From contig NZ_JAOTEN010000003.1 of NCBI RefSeq assembly GCF_025628965.1, positions 186,001-250,000 of the forward strand: 64,000 nucleotides of DNA, given 5' to 3'. Positions 16,612-25,359 of this stretch are shown one piece after another. Position numbers and translations under genes: made by a program. Every line of letters starts with the position of its first letter. The stretch's first letter is position 1. Origin of the DNA: Chryseobacterium gilvum. Lineage in GTDB: Bacteria; Bacteroidota; Bacteroidia; Flavobacteriales; Weeksellaceae. Under the pieces are notes generated by a model, which did not search any database, was not told the DNA's origin, and saw only the letters and a program-made list of their open reading frames with translations.

Positions 16612-17751
16612 TTATGAAAAGGCTCTTTCTAAATCTGCGATAAGATCTTCTGCATCTTCGATTCCAACGCTGAGACGAACCAAATCGTCTGTAATGCCCA
16701 GTTCAGCACGTTTTTCAGCCGGAATGGAAGCATGTGTCATCAAAGCCGGGTGATTTGCCAAAGATTCTACACCGCCCAGAGATTCTGCCAACGTAAAAAC
16801 TTTTACTTTCTCTAAAAACTTAACGGCATCTTCTTTTTTACCAGATTTAAAGGTGAAAGATACCATTCCCCCGAAATCCTTCATCTGAGTTTTGGCCAAC
16901 TCATATTGTGGGTGAGATTTCAATCCCGGATAAATTACCTGAGCAACTGCAGGGTGAGTTTCAAGATATTGTGCTACTTTCATTCCGTTTTCTGAGTGTC
17001 TTTGAACTCTTAACGCCAGTGTTTTAATCCCTCTCAACACCAGATAAGAATCGTGAGGTCCTAAAATTCCGCCGCTTGCAAACTGGATGAAATGCAATTT
17101 TTCTCCTAATTCAGCATCTTTTGCAATTAAAGCTCCTGCAATAACGTCAGAATGCCCTCCTAAATATTTTGTTGCAGAATGCATGACGATATCTGCGCCC
17201 AAATCGATCGGCCTCTGCAGATAAGGTGTCGCAAAGGTATTGTCAACCGCAACCAGGATGTTTTTTCCTTTTGCAACTTCTACAACGGCTTTAATATCAA
17301 CCAGTTTCATCAACGGATTGGTGGGTGTTTCAATCCAGATTAGTTTTGTTTTATCAGTAATTACGTCTGCAATTTTTGACGCGTCATCAAAATTCACGAA
17401 GGTAAATTTCAACTGATATTTTTCGAAAAGCCTGGTAAACATTCTATAGGTTCCGCCATATAGATCATCAACCGCAACTACCTCATCTCCTGGATTTAAT
17501 AATTTTAAAACACAGTCGATCGCAGCCAGACCAGAACCGAAAGCCAAACCTCTTGCTCCGTTTTCGATACTTGCCAAAGAGTCTTCCAATGCCTGTCTCG
17601 TGGGATTGGCAGCTCTTGAATATTCATATCCTGAATGCACTCCCGGACTTTTTTGTGCGAAAGTAGATGTTAAAAAAACCGGAACATTCACAGAACCTGT
17701 TGCAGATTCGTGGTGTTGTCCTCCATGGATAACTTTTGTATTAAAATTCAT
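16612..17751 (-). CDS. Cystathionine gamma-synthase/lyase family PLP enzyme
   Basis: Trans-sulfuration enzyme of the Cys/Met metabolism family, 379 residues. YEYSRAANPTRQALE near the start, GLAFGSGLAA (PLP phosphate), VAVDNTFATPYLQRP and the PLP lysine in HSATKYLGGHSDV (about 195-207) are all present. It could be cystathionine gamma-synthase (O-acyl-homoserine plus cysteine) or gamma-lyase; the motifs do not decide. It lies downstream of gldC in the same direction, with a short-repeat-containing spacer between. Confidence 0.92.
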   Translation of the reverse strand: MNFNTKVIHGGQHHESATGSVNVPVFLTSTFAQKSPGVHSGYEYSRAANPTRQALEDSLASIENGARGLAFGSGLAAIDCVLKLLNPGDEVVAVDDLYGGTYRMFTRLFEKYQLKFTFVNFDDASKIADVITDKTKLIWIETPTNPLMKLVDIKAVVEVAKGKNILVAVDNTFATPYLQRPIDLGADIVMHSATKYLGGHSDVIAGALIAKDAELGEKLHFIQFASGGILGPHDSYLVLRGIKTLALRVQRHSENGMKVAQYLETHPAVAQVIYPGLKSHPQYELAKTQMKDFGGMVSFTFKSGKKEDAVKFLEKVKVFTLAESLGGVESLANHPALMTHASIPAEKRAELGITDDLVRLSVGIEDAEDLIADLERAFS

Positions 17752-17760
17752 AATTTGTAT

Positions 17761-17823
17761 AATTTACCAATATAAAAATTTACCAGTTTACCAATAATTG
17801 TTACATCGTTACATTGGTAAATT
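17761..17823. repeat. Inverted short TTTACCAAT repeats
   Basis: AATTTACCAAT at 17761-17771 and its exact complement at 17813-17823, with further degenerate TTTACCA and GTTACA units between them. They fill the 86-bp gldC-to-trans-sulfuration-gene gap and could form a long hairpin in the transcript. Confidence 0.55.
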
Positions 17824-17837
17824 GTTATATTTATTAT

Positions 17838-18164
17838 TTACATTTTTATCGCAGATTTAACTGCAAATTCTTCTGCCATTTGCTCGATCCACTGTGCAAC
17901 ATCTTCTTCTCCTGTTGCTCTCTGATACGTATTCCCAAGAGAAACCAGAATCTGGTGCATAAACATTTTCATTTGATCAACCGGCATATCTTTCGTCCAA
18001 AGATCAATTCTTAAAGCTTCTGATGTTTTTTCGTCCCAAACGGAAATCATTACTGCTTTGGTTTCTTCTTTTTCTACTCCGCCATCAGCTGCATTCCAAG
18101 TCATCAATTCGGGAATGTGGTTTTCATCCAGCTCTACATCTATCGTTATCTGAGTCTTTCTCAT
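17838..18164 (-). CDS. gldC: Gliding motility protein GldC
   Basis: 108 residues opening with MRKTQITIDVELDENHIPE and containing GNTYQRATGEEDVAQWIEQMAEEFAV at the end, the recognisable GldC sequence. It is a soluble accessory protein of the gliding machinery in Flavobacterium. It follows gldB after 17 bp in the same direction. Chryseobacterium relatives carry these genes even where gliding is not seen. Confidence 0.93.
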   Translation of the reverse strand: MRKTQITIDVELDENHIPELMTWNAADGGVEKEETKAVMISVWDEKTSEALRIDLWTKDMPVDQMKMFMHQILVSLGNTYQRATGEEDVAQWIEQMAEEFAVKSAIKM

Positions 18165-18181
18165 TGTATATTCTAATTTTA

Positions 18182-19168
18182 TTATTCTTCTAATTTCGGT
18201 TTATAGCTTGCCTGATTAAAAATCTGGGTTGCATCCAGTTTTAAAAAATCGGTAAGCTTTGTTTCAGGTTTATTCTTAAAATATTCTTTGCAGATCTGCC
18301 ATCCTGTAAAAACGCCTACCATCGGAGATGACTGGTTATCTATTTCGGTATAAAATTTCGAAAACGGACCCGGATTGATAAACCGTTCTGCCAATCGGTG
18401 GTCATCACCAAAAATCAGGTTGCTTTCAACAAAATAATTGTAAATATTGGCTTCGTTTGCTACAGCCCAGTCGTACTGCTGCTTTGTATAATCCATTTTC
18501 AGATAATCCGGAGTATTGGGTAAAAACGCATCCTGAAGCATCATTACTTTTCCGTTGTACACCAATAAATCGATAAATTTCTGGCTTTCCCCGGAAAAAG
18601 GGACAATATTTTCCGCAAACATCCTCGATACTTTCGGAACGATATTATTGGGATTCATTGATTTCTGAAAATACAGTTCCAGACCTTTATAATTAGGATT
18701 TTTATCTCCCATAAAACCGGTCATATCTATAAACAGGAAATTTGTTTTTTCGTCATAGAGAATGGGATCCTGAACCATTTGTAATGCCGACGAAAAAAGA
18801 AAAACTTTCGGGGTTTTAAACTGCGGGAAATAATATTTGATATGAGAAAACAATTCCTGCAAATTGTTTTTCAGCTTTAACTGGTCTATTTTTGCTGCTG
18901 CTTCTTTATAGATTCTCACTTCTTCAGCATCTGTTCTTCTTTTCACAAAATCTTCGTCCGGAACGGTACCCTGAAACCACGGAAATTGTTTTGTAAACTG
19001 TTCTAAAGGAATCTTCGGATCGTAAAATTCTTTGGAAATATCAGTCATTTCCACCTTTTCGGCAGGATTTTTTATTTCTACTTTCCAGAGTGTTTCCTGA
19101 TCTTTTTTACAAGAACTTAAACTTACAACTAAAAGACAGGAAAGTGCGGCAATTCTAAAAATCTTCAT
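18182..19168 (-). CDS. gldB: Gliding motility lipoprotein GldB
   Basis: A lipoprotein signal with SLSSC (Cys20 from the chosen start) leads into the GldB domain: QFPWFQGTVPDEDF, then MFAENIVPFSGESQKFIDLLVYNGK and GDDHRLAERFINPGPFSKFYTE. Membrane-anchored component needed for gliding in Flavobacterium johnsoniae. An upstream ATG at 19216 gives an unlikely 16-residue extension before the signal peptide, so 19168 is preferred. Divergent from nadE, an arrangement known in this phylum. Confidence 0.92.
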   Translation of the reverse strand: MKIFRIAALSCLLVVSLSSCKKDQETLWKVEIKNPAEKVEMTDISKEFYDPKIPLEQFTKQFPWFQGTVPDEDFVKRRTDAEEVRIYKEAAAKIDQLKLKNNLQELFSHIKYYFPQFKTPKVFLFSSALQMVQDPILYDEKTNFLFIDMTGFMGDKNPNYKGLELYFQKSMNPNNIVPKVSRMFAENIVPFSGESQKFIDLLVYNGKVMMLQDAFLPNTPDYLKMDYTKQQYDWAVANEANIYNYFVESNLIFGDDHRLAERFINPGPFSKFYTEIDNQSSPMVGVFTGWQICKEYFKNKPETKLTDFLKLDATQIFNQASYKPKLEE

Positions 19169-19340
19169 TATTTTTACATGAAATTTAAGGATACAAAAAT
19201 AAGGATATAAAAACAAACTCCTGCTGAAAAAGAATTTTTTTAGAGCCTATAAACAAGAAATTAAATCCTGAAAAAGAATAGAGTTTTGCGAAATCATCTT
19301 TTATGGAACTCAAGTAATTGAATTATCAAAAAAATATAAA

Positions 19341-20135
19341 ATGCAGACACAAAAAATAATAGATCATATCGTAAGCTGGCTGAAAGAATATGCTCAGAAA
19401 GCAAATGTAAAAGGGTATGTAATCGGGGTTTCCGGAGGGGTAGATTCCGGAGTGGTGTCTACTTTGGCAGCCATGACAGGTTTGAAAACGCTGTTGATTG
19501 AAATGCCGATCCGTCAGAAAGAAGACCAGGTAAACCGTGCATGGGAACATATGAATGACCTGAAATCAAAATTTCCGAATGTAGAAGCAATATCAGTAAA
19601 TTTAACGCCAGCTTTCGAAGAACTCCATAAAACATTTGACGTAAAAGACGATGAGTTTCCCAACGAAAAACTGGCTTTTGCCAATACAAGATCCCGTCTG
19701 AGAATGCTCACCTTATATTATTACGGGCAGATTAACGGTCTATTGGTGTGCGGAACCGGAAATAAAGTGGAAGATTTCGGAATCGGCTTCTATACAAAAT
19801 ACGGCGACGGCGGTGTAGACGTCTCTCCCATCGCTGATCTTTATAAAACAGAAGTCTACGAACTGGCAAAAGCCTTAAACCTTGTCAAAAATATTCAGGA
19901 AGCCATTCCTACAGACGGGCTTTGGGATGTCGACAGAACCGATGAGCAGCAGATCGGCGCAACGTATCCCGAATTGGAAAAAATTCAGAAAGAATGGGGA
20001 ACAAAAACCGAGTCGGATTATGATGGAAGAGATCTGGAAGTGTACAAAATTTTCAGCAGGATGAACAAAGCTGCGCAACATAAGATCAATCCGATCCCGG
20101 TATGCGATATTCCTGAAGAATGGAGAAATGCATAA
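19341..20135 (+). CDS. nadE: NAD(+) synthase, ammonia-type
   Basis: Final step of NAD synthesis, amidating deamido-NAD at ATP cost. The N-type ATP pyrophosphatase P-loop SGGVDSG lies at about 30-36. Further signatures are ANTRSRLRMLTLYYYG, GTGNKVEDFGIGFYTKYGDGGVD and PIADLYKTEV. At 264 residues it lacks the N-terminal nitrilase domain, so ammonia is the expected nitrogen source. Rightward, followed after 17 bp by the barnase-like gene. Confidence 0.95.
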   Translation: MQTQKIIDHIVSWLKEYAQKANVKGYVIGVSGGVDSGVVSTLAAMTGLKTLLIEMPIRQKEDQVNRAWEHMNDLKSKFPNVEAISVNLTPAFEELHKTFDVKDDEFPNEKLAFANTRSRLRMLTLYYYGQINGLLVCGTGNKVEDFGIGFYTKYGDGGVDVSPIADLYKTEVYELAKALNLVKNIQEAIPTDGLWDVDRTDEQQIGATYPELEKIQKEWGTKTESDYDGRDLEVYKIFSRMNKAAQHKINPIPVCDIPEEWRNA

Positions 20136-20152
20136 TCATTAAATAAAACACA

Positions 20153-20668
20153 ATGAATGGTAAAATAAGATCCCTGTTTTTTATCTGTCTCGGGCTTTTG
20201 TTCGGAATGTCGGCGATGTATATTTACAGCAATTTCATTGCTGACAAAAATGAAAATAGCTTGGTAGATAATCGTCCAAAATATAATGCTCCCGGAGAGT
20301 TTAAAGATACAACACTAAAGCCTGAATATTCTAGAGAACAAACCATAGATCAGCTTACAGAAGAAAAAATGGTCATACAGTATGTAAAGCAAAACCATCA
20401 TCTTCCCGATTATTATCTTACCAAAAACGAAGCAAGAAAACTAGGCTGGAATCCTTCCAAAGGAAATCTTTGCGAAGTTTTGCCGGGAAGGGCAATTGGC
20501 GGAGATCATTTCAGCAACCGAGAAAAGCAGCTGCCAGAAGGACAAAAATATTTCGAAGCCGATGTGAATTACCATTGTGGAAACCGAAATGCCGACAGAA
20601 TTATTTTCACCCACGAAGGTGAAGTTTATGTAACCAAAAACCATTATAAAAGCTTTGAAAAGCAGTAA
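20153..20668 (+). CDS. Barnase-family ribonuclease, membrane-anchored or exported
   Basis: A guanyl-preferring RNase (N1/barnase) of 171 residues. Residues 7-27 are a hydrophobic segment serving as anchor or uncleaved signal. The RNase domain spans about 66-170. Aligned by eye to Bacillus barnase, all key residues are kept: Lys91 (K27), Arg123 (R59), Glu135 (general base E73), Arg145 and Arg149 (R83, R87) and His164 (general acid H102). Motifs LPDYYLTKNEARKLGW and ADRIIFT are clear. The barstar-like gene follows 37 bp later. Confidence 0.93.
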   Translation: MNGKIRSLFFICLGLLFGMSAMYIYSNFIADKNENSLVDNRPKYNAPGEFKDTTLKPEYSREQTIDQLTEEKMVIQYVKQNHHLPDYYLTKNEARKLGWNPSKGNLCEVLPGRAIGGDHFSNREKQLPEGQKYFEADVNYHCGNRNADRIIFTHEGEVYVTKNHYKSFEKQ

Positions 20669-20705
20669 TCTAAGGTTGAAGCAGATTATCTATAAAAAAT
20701 AAACT

Positions 20706-21014
20706 ATGAAAACAATATACATCGATTTTACAGCTCTTGGAGATTACGAAGATTTTTATGCGCAGCTCAAAGAAAAAATAAAGCTTCCCGATCATTTCGG
20801 GGACAATCTGGATGCGCTTTCAGACATTATTTCGGGCGAACTGGAAATGCCGCTTCATCTCGAATTCGTGAATATGAGTGTCGATCAGCTGGAAACTTTT
20901 GAGGATCTTTTAACTACTTTGGAAGATGCAGAAGATCAGGTTGAAGATTTTACATTTACGTATTTTCTTGAACAGTTTGAAGATGATGACGAGGAGGAAA
21001 CGAAAGAAGAATAA
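20706..21014 (+). CDS. Barstar-family ribonuclease inhibitor
   Basis: 102 acidic residues with the barstar core: LPDHFGDNLDALSDIISG, where Asp36 and Asp40 align with barstar Asp35 and Asp39 that plug the RNase active site. No signal peptide, so it would protect the cytoplasm. The C-terminal EDDDEEETKEE tail extends beyond barstar. Paired directly with the barnase-like gene as inhibitor and target. Confidence 0.92.
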   Translation: MKTIYIDFTALGDYEDFYAQLKEKIKLPDHFGDNLDALSDIISGELEMPLHLEFVNMSVDQLETFEDLLTTLEDAEDQVEDFTFTYFLEQFEDDDEEETKEE

Positions 21015-21032
21015 TTCAGGTTTGCACAAAAA

Positions 21033-21063
21033 TAATCCCTACAAATAATATTTTGCAGGGATT
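21033..21063. terminator. Hairpin between barstar and pafA
   Basis: AATCCCTACAAA and TTTGCAGGGATT form a 12-bp stem with one mismatch around an 7-nt loop. A short T-rich tract follows. It sits between convergent genes. Confidence 0.55.
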
Positions 21064-21088
21064 CTATATTTAATAATCTATCCTGATT

Positions 21089-22735
21089 TTATTTCCCTAA
21101 AACCTCAGTGATCGGATTTCCGATATTTCCACTTGGGAACTGTATCTTTAATAACGAAGAAACTGTAGGTGCAATATCGGTCATATGATACGGTGCATTG
21201 CTTTCACCGTGTTGAATTCCCCATCCCATAAAAATCAGAGGAATGTGTGAATCATAAGAATTCCATACGCTGTGCGTTGTTCCTGTTTTTGAATAGGTCG
21301 GAAGCATAGAATCATGGGAAATCAACTGAATATCTCCGCTTCTCTGCCTGTTGATTCCGTTGATAATCCTTTGTTTGATAGGTTCAGGAATGGTTGCTTC
21401 CTGCACTTTTTCTACTGAAACGGCGAATAAAACCGTCGGATCTTTTTCCAGTTCTTTTATAGTGAAATCTCTTACATCATCAAGTTCAAGCTTATTTTCT
21501 TTCAACAATTTTCTGTCAAAATATATCTGATAATTGTCAACAGCATTAATCAGCTTATCAACACCGAATTTCGCTTTTAAATGATCATTAATATTTTTTT
21601 CCATCCCCTCTCCAAAAAATCCGGTGGTTATTTTATGTTCCTGCAAAAAGCCTTCAGCATGGGATGCACCGTGATCAGCCGAAAGAAAAACAGTATATTG
21701 ATCTTTCCCCACCTTCGAATCCAGATAGGTAAAAAACTGAGCCAGATCCTGGTCTAATCTGAGGTATACATCTTCCACTTCAATAGAATTGGGCCCGAAT
21801 TTATGCCCTGCATAATCTGTCGAGGCCAAATTGATCGCTAAAATATCGGTAATGTTGTCTTCTCCCAATTTTTCACCTTCTATAGAAGCTTCAGCCAATT
21901 GTAAGGTGAGCGTATTTCCGAATGGTGTATAACGGATATTGTCTTTTTTAGCCAAATAATCGGCCGCTAAATTACTGTACGGAAAAGTGGGTGTTTTTGC
22001 ACTGCCCAAAAGCCCTTCCCAGGAAGAATTATCGGGAGAGCTTTCCGTATACTGATTAATCGGAAGCAAAGTATTCCAGCCATTGGCGACCAGTTTATCA
22101 GGTAAATTCCGGGCATTAAAATCTTTCATCCATTGCGGTAAATCTTTCATATACCATGTACTCGTTACAAAATTCCCTGAAGAATCGTCAAACCAGTACG
22201 CGCCGTTTGGGGCATGACCTGCCGGAAGAATTGACGCCCTGTCTTTTAGGGAAACCCCGATTACTTTTCCCTGAAAATTTGTTGCCAGTCGAAGCTCATC
22301 GGTAACCGTAGTTGACCAAAGGTTTTTTGGGGAATGGCTTCCTACCTTTGTATTGGTAGTTCCCACAGGTTGTACATTTTCGTCAGTTGTACAATACACA
22401 TTTTTACCGGTCTCTTTATCATTCCAGTCATTTCCCGCAATCCCGTGAATCGCCGGAACAGAACCGGTATAAATCGAAGTATGCCCTAAAGCGGTAACCG
22501 TTGGAATGTAATTGATATGAACATTATTCAGCGAATATCCTTTATTGATTAATCTCTTAAAACCGTCATTCCCATATTTACTGTAAAAACGGTACAAATA
22601 GTCCCATCGCATCTGATCAACCACCAAACCGATGACCAATTTGGGCCTCTCTACCTGAGTATTTTTATTTTTCTGAGCATTTATGGTGATGACCGACAGA
22701 AAAGAAGCTGCCGCAACCGTTATTTTTTTGAACAT
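21089..22735 (-). CDS. pafA: PafA-type alkaline phosphatase
   Basis: Secreted phosphomonoesterase, 548 residues with a signal peptide (1-20, ending INA). It matches Elizabethkingia PafA in spacing: Asp40, nucleophilic Thr81 in YIPTVTALGHTS, Asn102, and Lys164/Arg166 in SLKDRAS each sit two residues later than D38, T79, N100, K162 and R164 of that enzyme. Metal-binding stretches are NLASTDYAGHKFG and FLSADHGASH. In known PafA, expression does not depend on phosphate; no regulatory site was recognised here. Confidence 0.93.
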   Translation of the reverse strand: MFKKITVAAASFLSVITINAQKNKNTQVERPKLVIGLVVDQMRWDYLYRFYSKYGNDGFKRLINKGYSLNNVHINYIPTVTALGHTSIYTGSVPAIHGIAGNDWNDKETGKNVYCTTDENVQPVGTTNTKVGSHSPKNLWSTTVTDELRLATNFQGKVIGVSLKDRASILPAGHAPNGAYWFDDSSGNFVTSTWYMKDLPQWMKDFNARNLPDKLVANGWNTLLPINQYTESSPDNSSWEGLLGSAKTPTFPYSNLAADYLAKKDNIRYTPFGNTLTLQLAEASIEGEKLGEDNITDILAINLASTDYAGHKFGPNSIEVEDVYLRLDQDLAQFFTYLDSKVGKDQYTVFLSADHGASHAEGFLQEHKITTGFFGEGMEKNINDHLKAKFGVDKLINAVDNYQIYFDRKLLKENKLELDDVRDFTIKELEKDPTVLFAVSVEKVQEATIPEPIKQRIINGINRQRSGDIQLISHDSMLPTYSKTGTTHSVWNSYDSHIPLIFMGWGIQHGESNAPYHMTDIAPTVSSLLKIQFPSGNIGNPITEVLGK

Positions 22736-22884
22736 GAATACCTTTTTAATAACGCAAATTTAAGGGTTTTCGGGGTTTTGGTATATGAAATTTTATTTAA
22801 ATTTGAGGCTGATACTTTTGGTGAAGATTACTGCTGAAAGTCATTGCATCATCATACCCATCACAGTACAAATCCGAATAGTAT

Positions 22885-24603
22885 ATGAAAAGAACGGTTA
22901 TCATCTTAATGTTGTTTTTTTTCCAGCAATCGCTGTCTGCGCAAAAAGAACAGCAATATATTTTTCTTAAGACATGGAATTTTCTTAAATACTATCATCC
23001 CGATCTTGCAGGCGGTAAAAAAGATGCCGACAGTTTATTTCTGGCTACCATTAAAAGTGTTGATTCGAATGATGATTTTAATTCTATTATTTTGAAATTA
23101 TCAAAAGATTTAAAAAAAACATTGACCAATCTTGCTCCTGCAGAGACTTCAACAGATATTCTGACAAAAAATCAGAATTTTGACTGGTTTCAGAAAAACT
23201 CAAAAATAAGTTCTGAAAACAAAGCTCTGCTGAATAATATCTATCATCACCGATACAATTTTGAGCTTTTAAAAGAAGGAAAATTAGTAAGTGATGAAAA
23301 AAAATATTCATTCCCGAAAAATGAAAATCTACCGCCTGAATACCGTTTATTAGCGTTGGCAAAAATTCAGGGGGTTGTTGATCATCTTTTTCCTCACAAA
23401 TATATTATGGATAAAGGGTTTGATGATTTTTTCAAGAAAAGTTTAGAAGAAAATTCAAGAATAAGCTCAAGAAAAGATTTTGAAATTGTATTGGCAAAGC
23501 TCGTTTCAAAATTGAAAGACAGTCATGCCTTCAGTTTTTATAAACAACTGAATTATAAGAAAGATATTTTTCATGGTGATTATCTCGCCCCGTTTGATTT
23601 TCAGATTGTGAATGATCATATTTTAATTACAAAACTTATTTTTCCGGAAATCTGTATGAAATCTGAAATTAGCGTGGGGGATAAAATTATTTCCATTAAC
23701 GGCAAAACTATTCCACAGGTTATTAAAGAAAAGGGAGAATTATTATCGACTTCCAATACTGAGAAATTGACCTATGTACTTTCAAAATATGAAAACAACC
23801 TCATCTGGACCGGTGATCAGCAACAAAAGAGTCTGGAAGTGCGATCAGGAAAAACCAATAAGAAATTTTCTGCGAACGTGGACATGATTGATCCTTCAGA
23901 TCAGGAAAAATATGAACTGATTGTCAATTATTTACAGGATAAAATCAGAAAATCAGAAAACCGCAAAATTATTCATAAGGATGTGGCTTATTTTAACGCT
24001 AATCGAACTTTAGCATTTATTGATAAGGTGAATGATGATAAAATAGATGCCGTGATGGACAGTATTCTAAGCGATGCCGCCCAAAAAAAGGCAATCGTTT
24101 TTGACATGAGGGCGTATCCGGATTGGGGCGGATTCTTTTTTCATTATCTCTACAAATACTTTTCTCCTGCTGAAAATTATTTTGGAAAGTATTATCAGCA
24201 AAACTTAAAAAATATCGGCACATTTACGTACAAAGATCAAAGCATCACGTATTTCCCTACAATCCCTGGCAAAACAACCCATACGTATAAAGGGAAAGTT
24301 TTTATTCTCGTCAATCCCGACACACGGAGTGCAAGCGAATGGTATTCGATGAGTCTTCAGAAAATTTTTCCGCAGTCGCAAACTATTGGTCAGCAAACTT
24401 CTGGTGGAGACGGTGATTTGGTAAAAGTGAATCTTCCGGGCGATTATCTTCTGGAATTTACCGGAAACGGAATTTTTTACCCTGATAATGCGCAAACCCA
24501 GCAAACCGGAATCAGAATCGATGAACTGATGAAATATCAAGATCAGGATTTTCTCAACAATCGTGATCTTGAATTTGAAAGAGTTTTAGATTTGATGAAA
24601 TAA
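22885..24603 (+). CDS. S41-family peptidase
   Basis: Secreted protease of 572 residues with a signal peptide (about 1-19). A PDZ-like segment lies near ISVGDKIISINGKTIPQVI (about 266-284), followed by the tail-specific protease domain. The nucleophilic Ser is in VNPDTRSASEWYSM and the Lys general-base region is GQQTSGGDGDLVKVNLP (about 505-520). Resembles C-terminal processing proteases of the Bacteroidota, but the exact substrate is unknown. It is alone, with no partner gene in the same direction. Confidence 0.87.
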   Translation: MKRTVIILMLFFFQQSLSAQKEQQYIFLKTWNFLKYYHPDLAGGKKDADSLFLATIKSVDSNDDFNSIILKLSKDLKKTLTNLAPAETSTDILTKNQNFDWFQKNSKISSENKALLNNIYHHRYNFELLKEGKLVSDEKKYSFPKNENLPPEYRLLALAKIQGVVDHLFPHKYIMDKGFDDFFKKSLEENSRISSRKDFEIVLAKLVSKLKDSHAFSFYKQLNYKKDIFHGDYLAPFDFQIVNDHILITKLIFPEICMKSEISVGDKIISINGKTIPQVIKEKGELLSTSNTEKLTYVLSKYENNLIWTGDQQQKSLEVRSGKTNKKFSANVDMIDPSDQEKYELIVNYLQDKIRKSENRKIIHKDVAYFNANRTLAFIDKVNDDKIDAVMDSILSDAAQKKAIVFDMRAYPDWGGFFFHYLYKYFSPAENYFGKYYQQNLKNIGTFTYKDQSITYFPTIPGKTTHTYKGKVFILVNPDTRSASEWYSMSLQKIFPQSQTIGQQTSGGDGDLVKVNLPGDYLLEFTGNGIFYPDNAQTQQTGIRIDELMKYQDQDFLNNRDLEFERVLDLMK

Positions 24604-24654
24604 TCTCAATATAACTTTATTGATAAGAGCTATAAAAGAAATAGGAAATTTTAT

Positions 24655-24686
24655 TTTGTACTGATTAGTACAATTATATATCTTTG
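24655..24686 (+). promoter_or_regulatory. Promoter and operator of the TetR regulator
   Basis: TTTG at 24655-24658, 20-bp spacer, TATCTTTG at 24679-24686. Inside, 24656-24673 is the palindrome TTGTACTGATTAGTACAA (7-bp arms), overlapping the -33 element and spacer, as expected for an autorepressor site. Confidence 0.78.
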
Positions 24687-24703
24687 TCTCATTAAAATAA
24701 GAA

Positions 24704-25288
24704 ATGGCAGGAAGACCAAAAATATTCAACGAAAATCAGGCAATCGAAAAAGCTACTGAAGTTTTCAGAAACAAAGGTTATGATACCGCTTCTGCAGACG
24801 AGTTGTTGACTGCGATGGGAATCGGGAAAGGAAGTTTTTATCTTGCCTTCAAAGGTGGAAAACAGGAATTGTATGTAAAATCGATCGAGCAGTTTTCTGA
24901 AAGTTTTTATAAACAATTGTCTGAAGGAATTGAAAATGCTGAAAACGAAATTGAATACATCAAACAGGTTTTTTTAAGTCAGGCCCATTCTCCTGACTGT
25001 GAAAAAGAAAGAGGCTGCTTTTTAGGAAATTCTTTGGTGCAATTGTCCGAAAAAGATATGCAAATAAAGAAAACGTCTGTTAAAATCCTTAAACAGCTTC
25101 ATCATCTTTTTGCAAAAGTCATCGAAAAAGCACAGAAAAACAATCAAATAAACACAGGAGAAAATCCTGAGATTCTTGCTTGGCATCTGACCAATCTTTG
25201 GAACGGGATTCACATTACAAGACGTATGGAAAATTCTTCGGAAATTCTTAAAAGCATTATTGAACTGAATTTAAAAGTACTCGATTAA
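24704..25288 (+). CDS. TetR/AcrR-family transcriptional regulator
   Basis: 194 residues. The N-terminal HTH (about 8-50) carries AIEKATEVFRNKGYDTASADELLTAMGIGKGSFYLAFKGG, the standard TetR helix-turn-helix. The C-terminal half is helical and contains CEKERGCFLGNSLVQLS, a form seen in TetR proteins of the short-chain dehydrogenase-linked group. The gene lies 71 bp upstream of an SDR gene and both are preceded by the same palindrome, so autorepression and control of the SDR are likely. The ligand is not known. Confidence 0.9.
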   Translation: MAGRPKIFNENQAIEKATEVFRNKGYDTASADELLTAMGIGKGSFYLAFKGGKQELYVKSIEQFSESFYKQLSEGIENAENEIEYIKQVFLSQAHSPDCEKERGCFLGNSLVQLSEKDMQIKKTSVKILKQLHHLFAKVIEKAQKNNQINTGENPEILAWHLTNLWNGIHITRRMENSSEILKSIIELNLKVLD

Positions 25289-25304
25289 ATTTTTTTCCTA
25301 TATT

Positions 25305-25322
25305 TTGTACCAAATAGTACAA
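25305..25322. promoter_or_regulatory. Second TetR-type operator, upstream of SDR
   Basis: TTGTACCAAATAGTACAA, 6-bp perfect arms, matching the operator at 24656-24673 in both half-sites. It lies 38 bp before the SDR start codon. Confidence 0.72.
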
Positions 25323-25359
25323 TATTAAATTATTATTATAAACATTTAAAAAAAACGTT

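Noticed and set aside
17752-17837. SAM riboswitch or S-box upstream of the trans-sulfuration gene
   Set aside because: No conserved SAM aptamer pieces; only short TTTACCAAT repeats were found.
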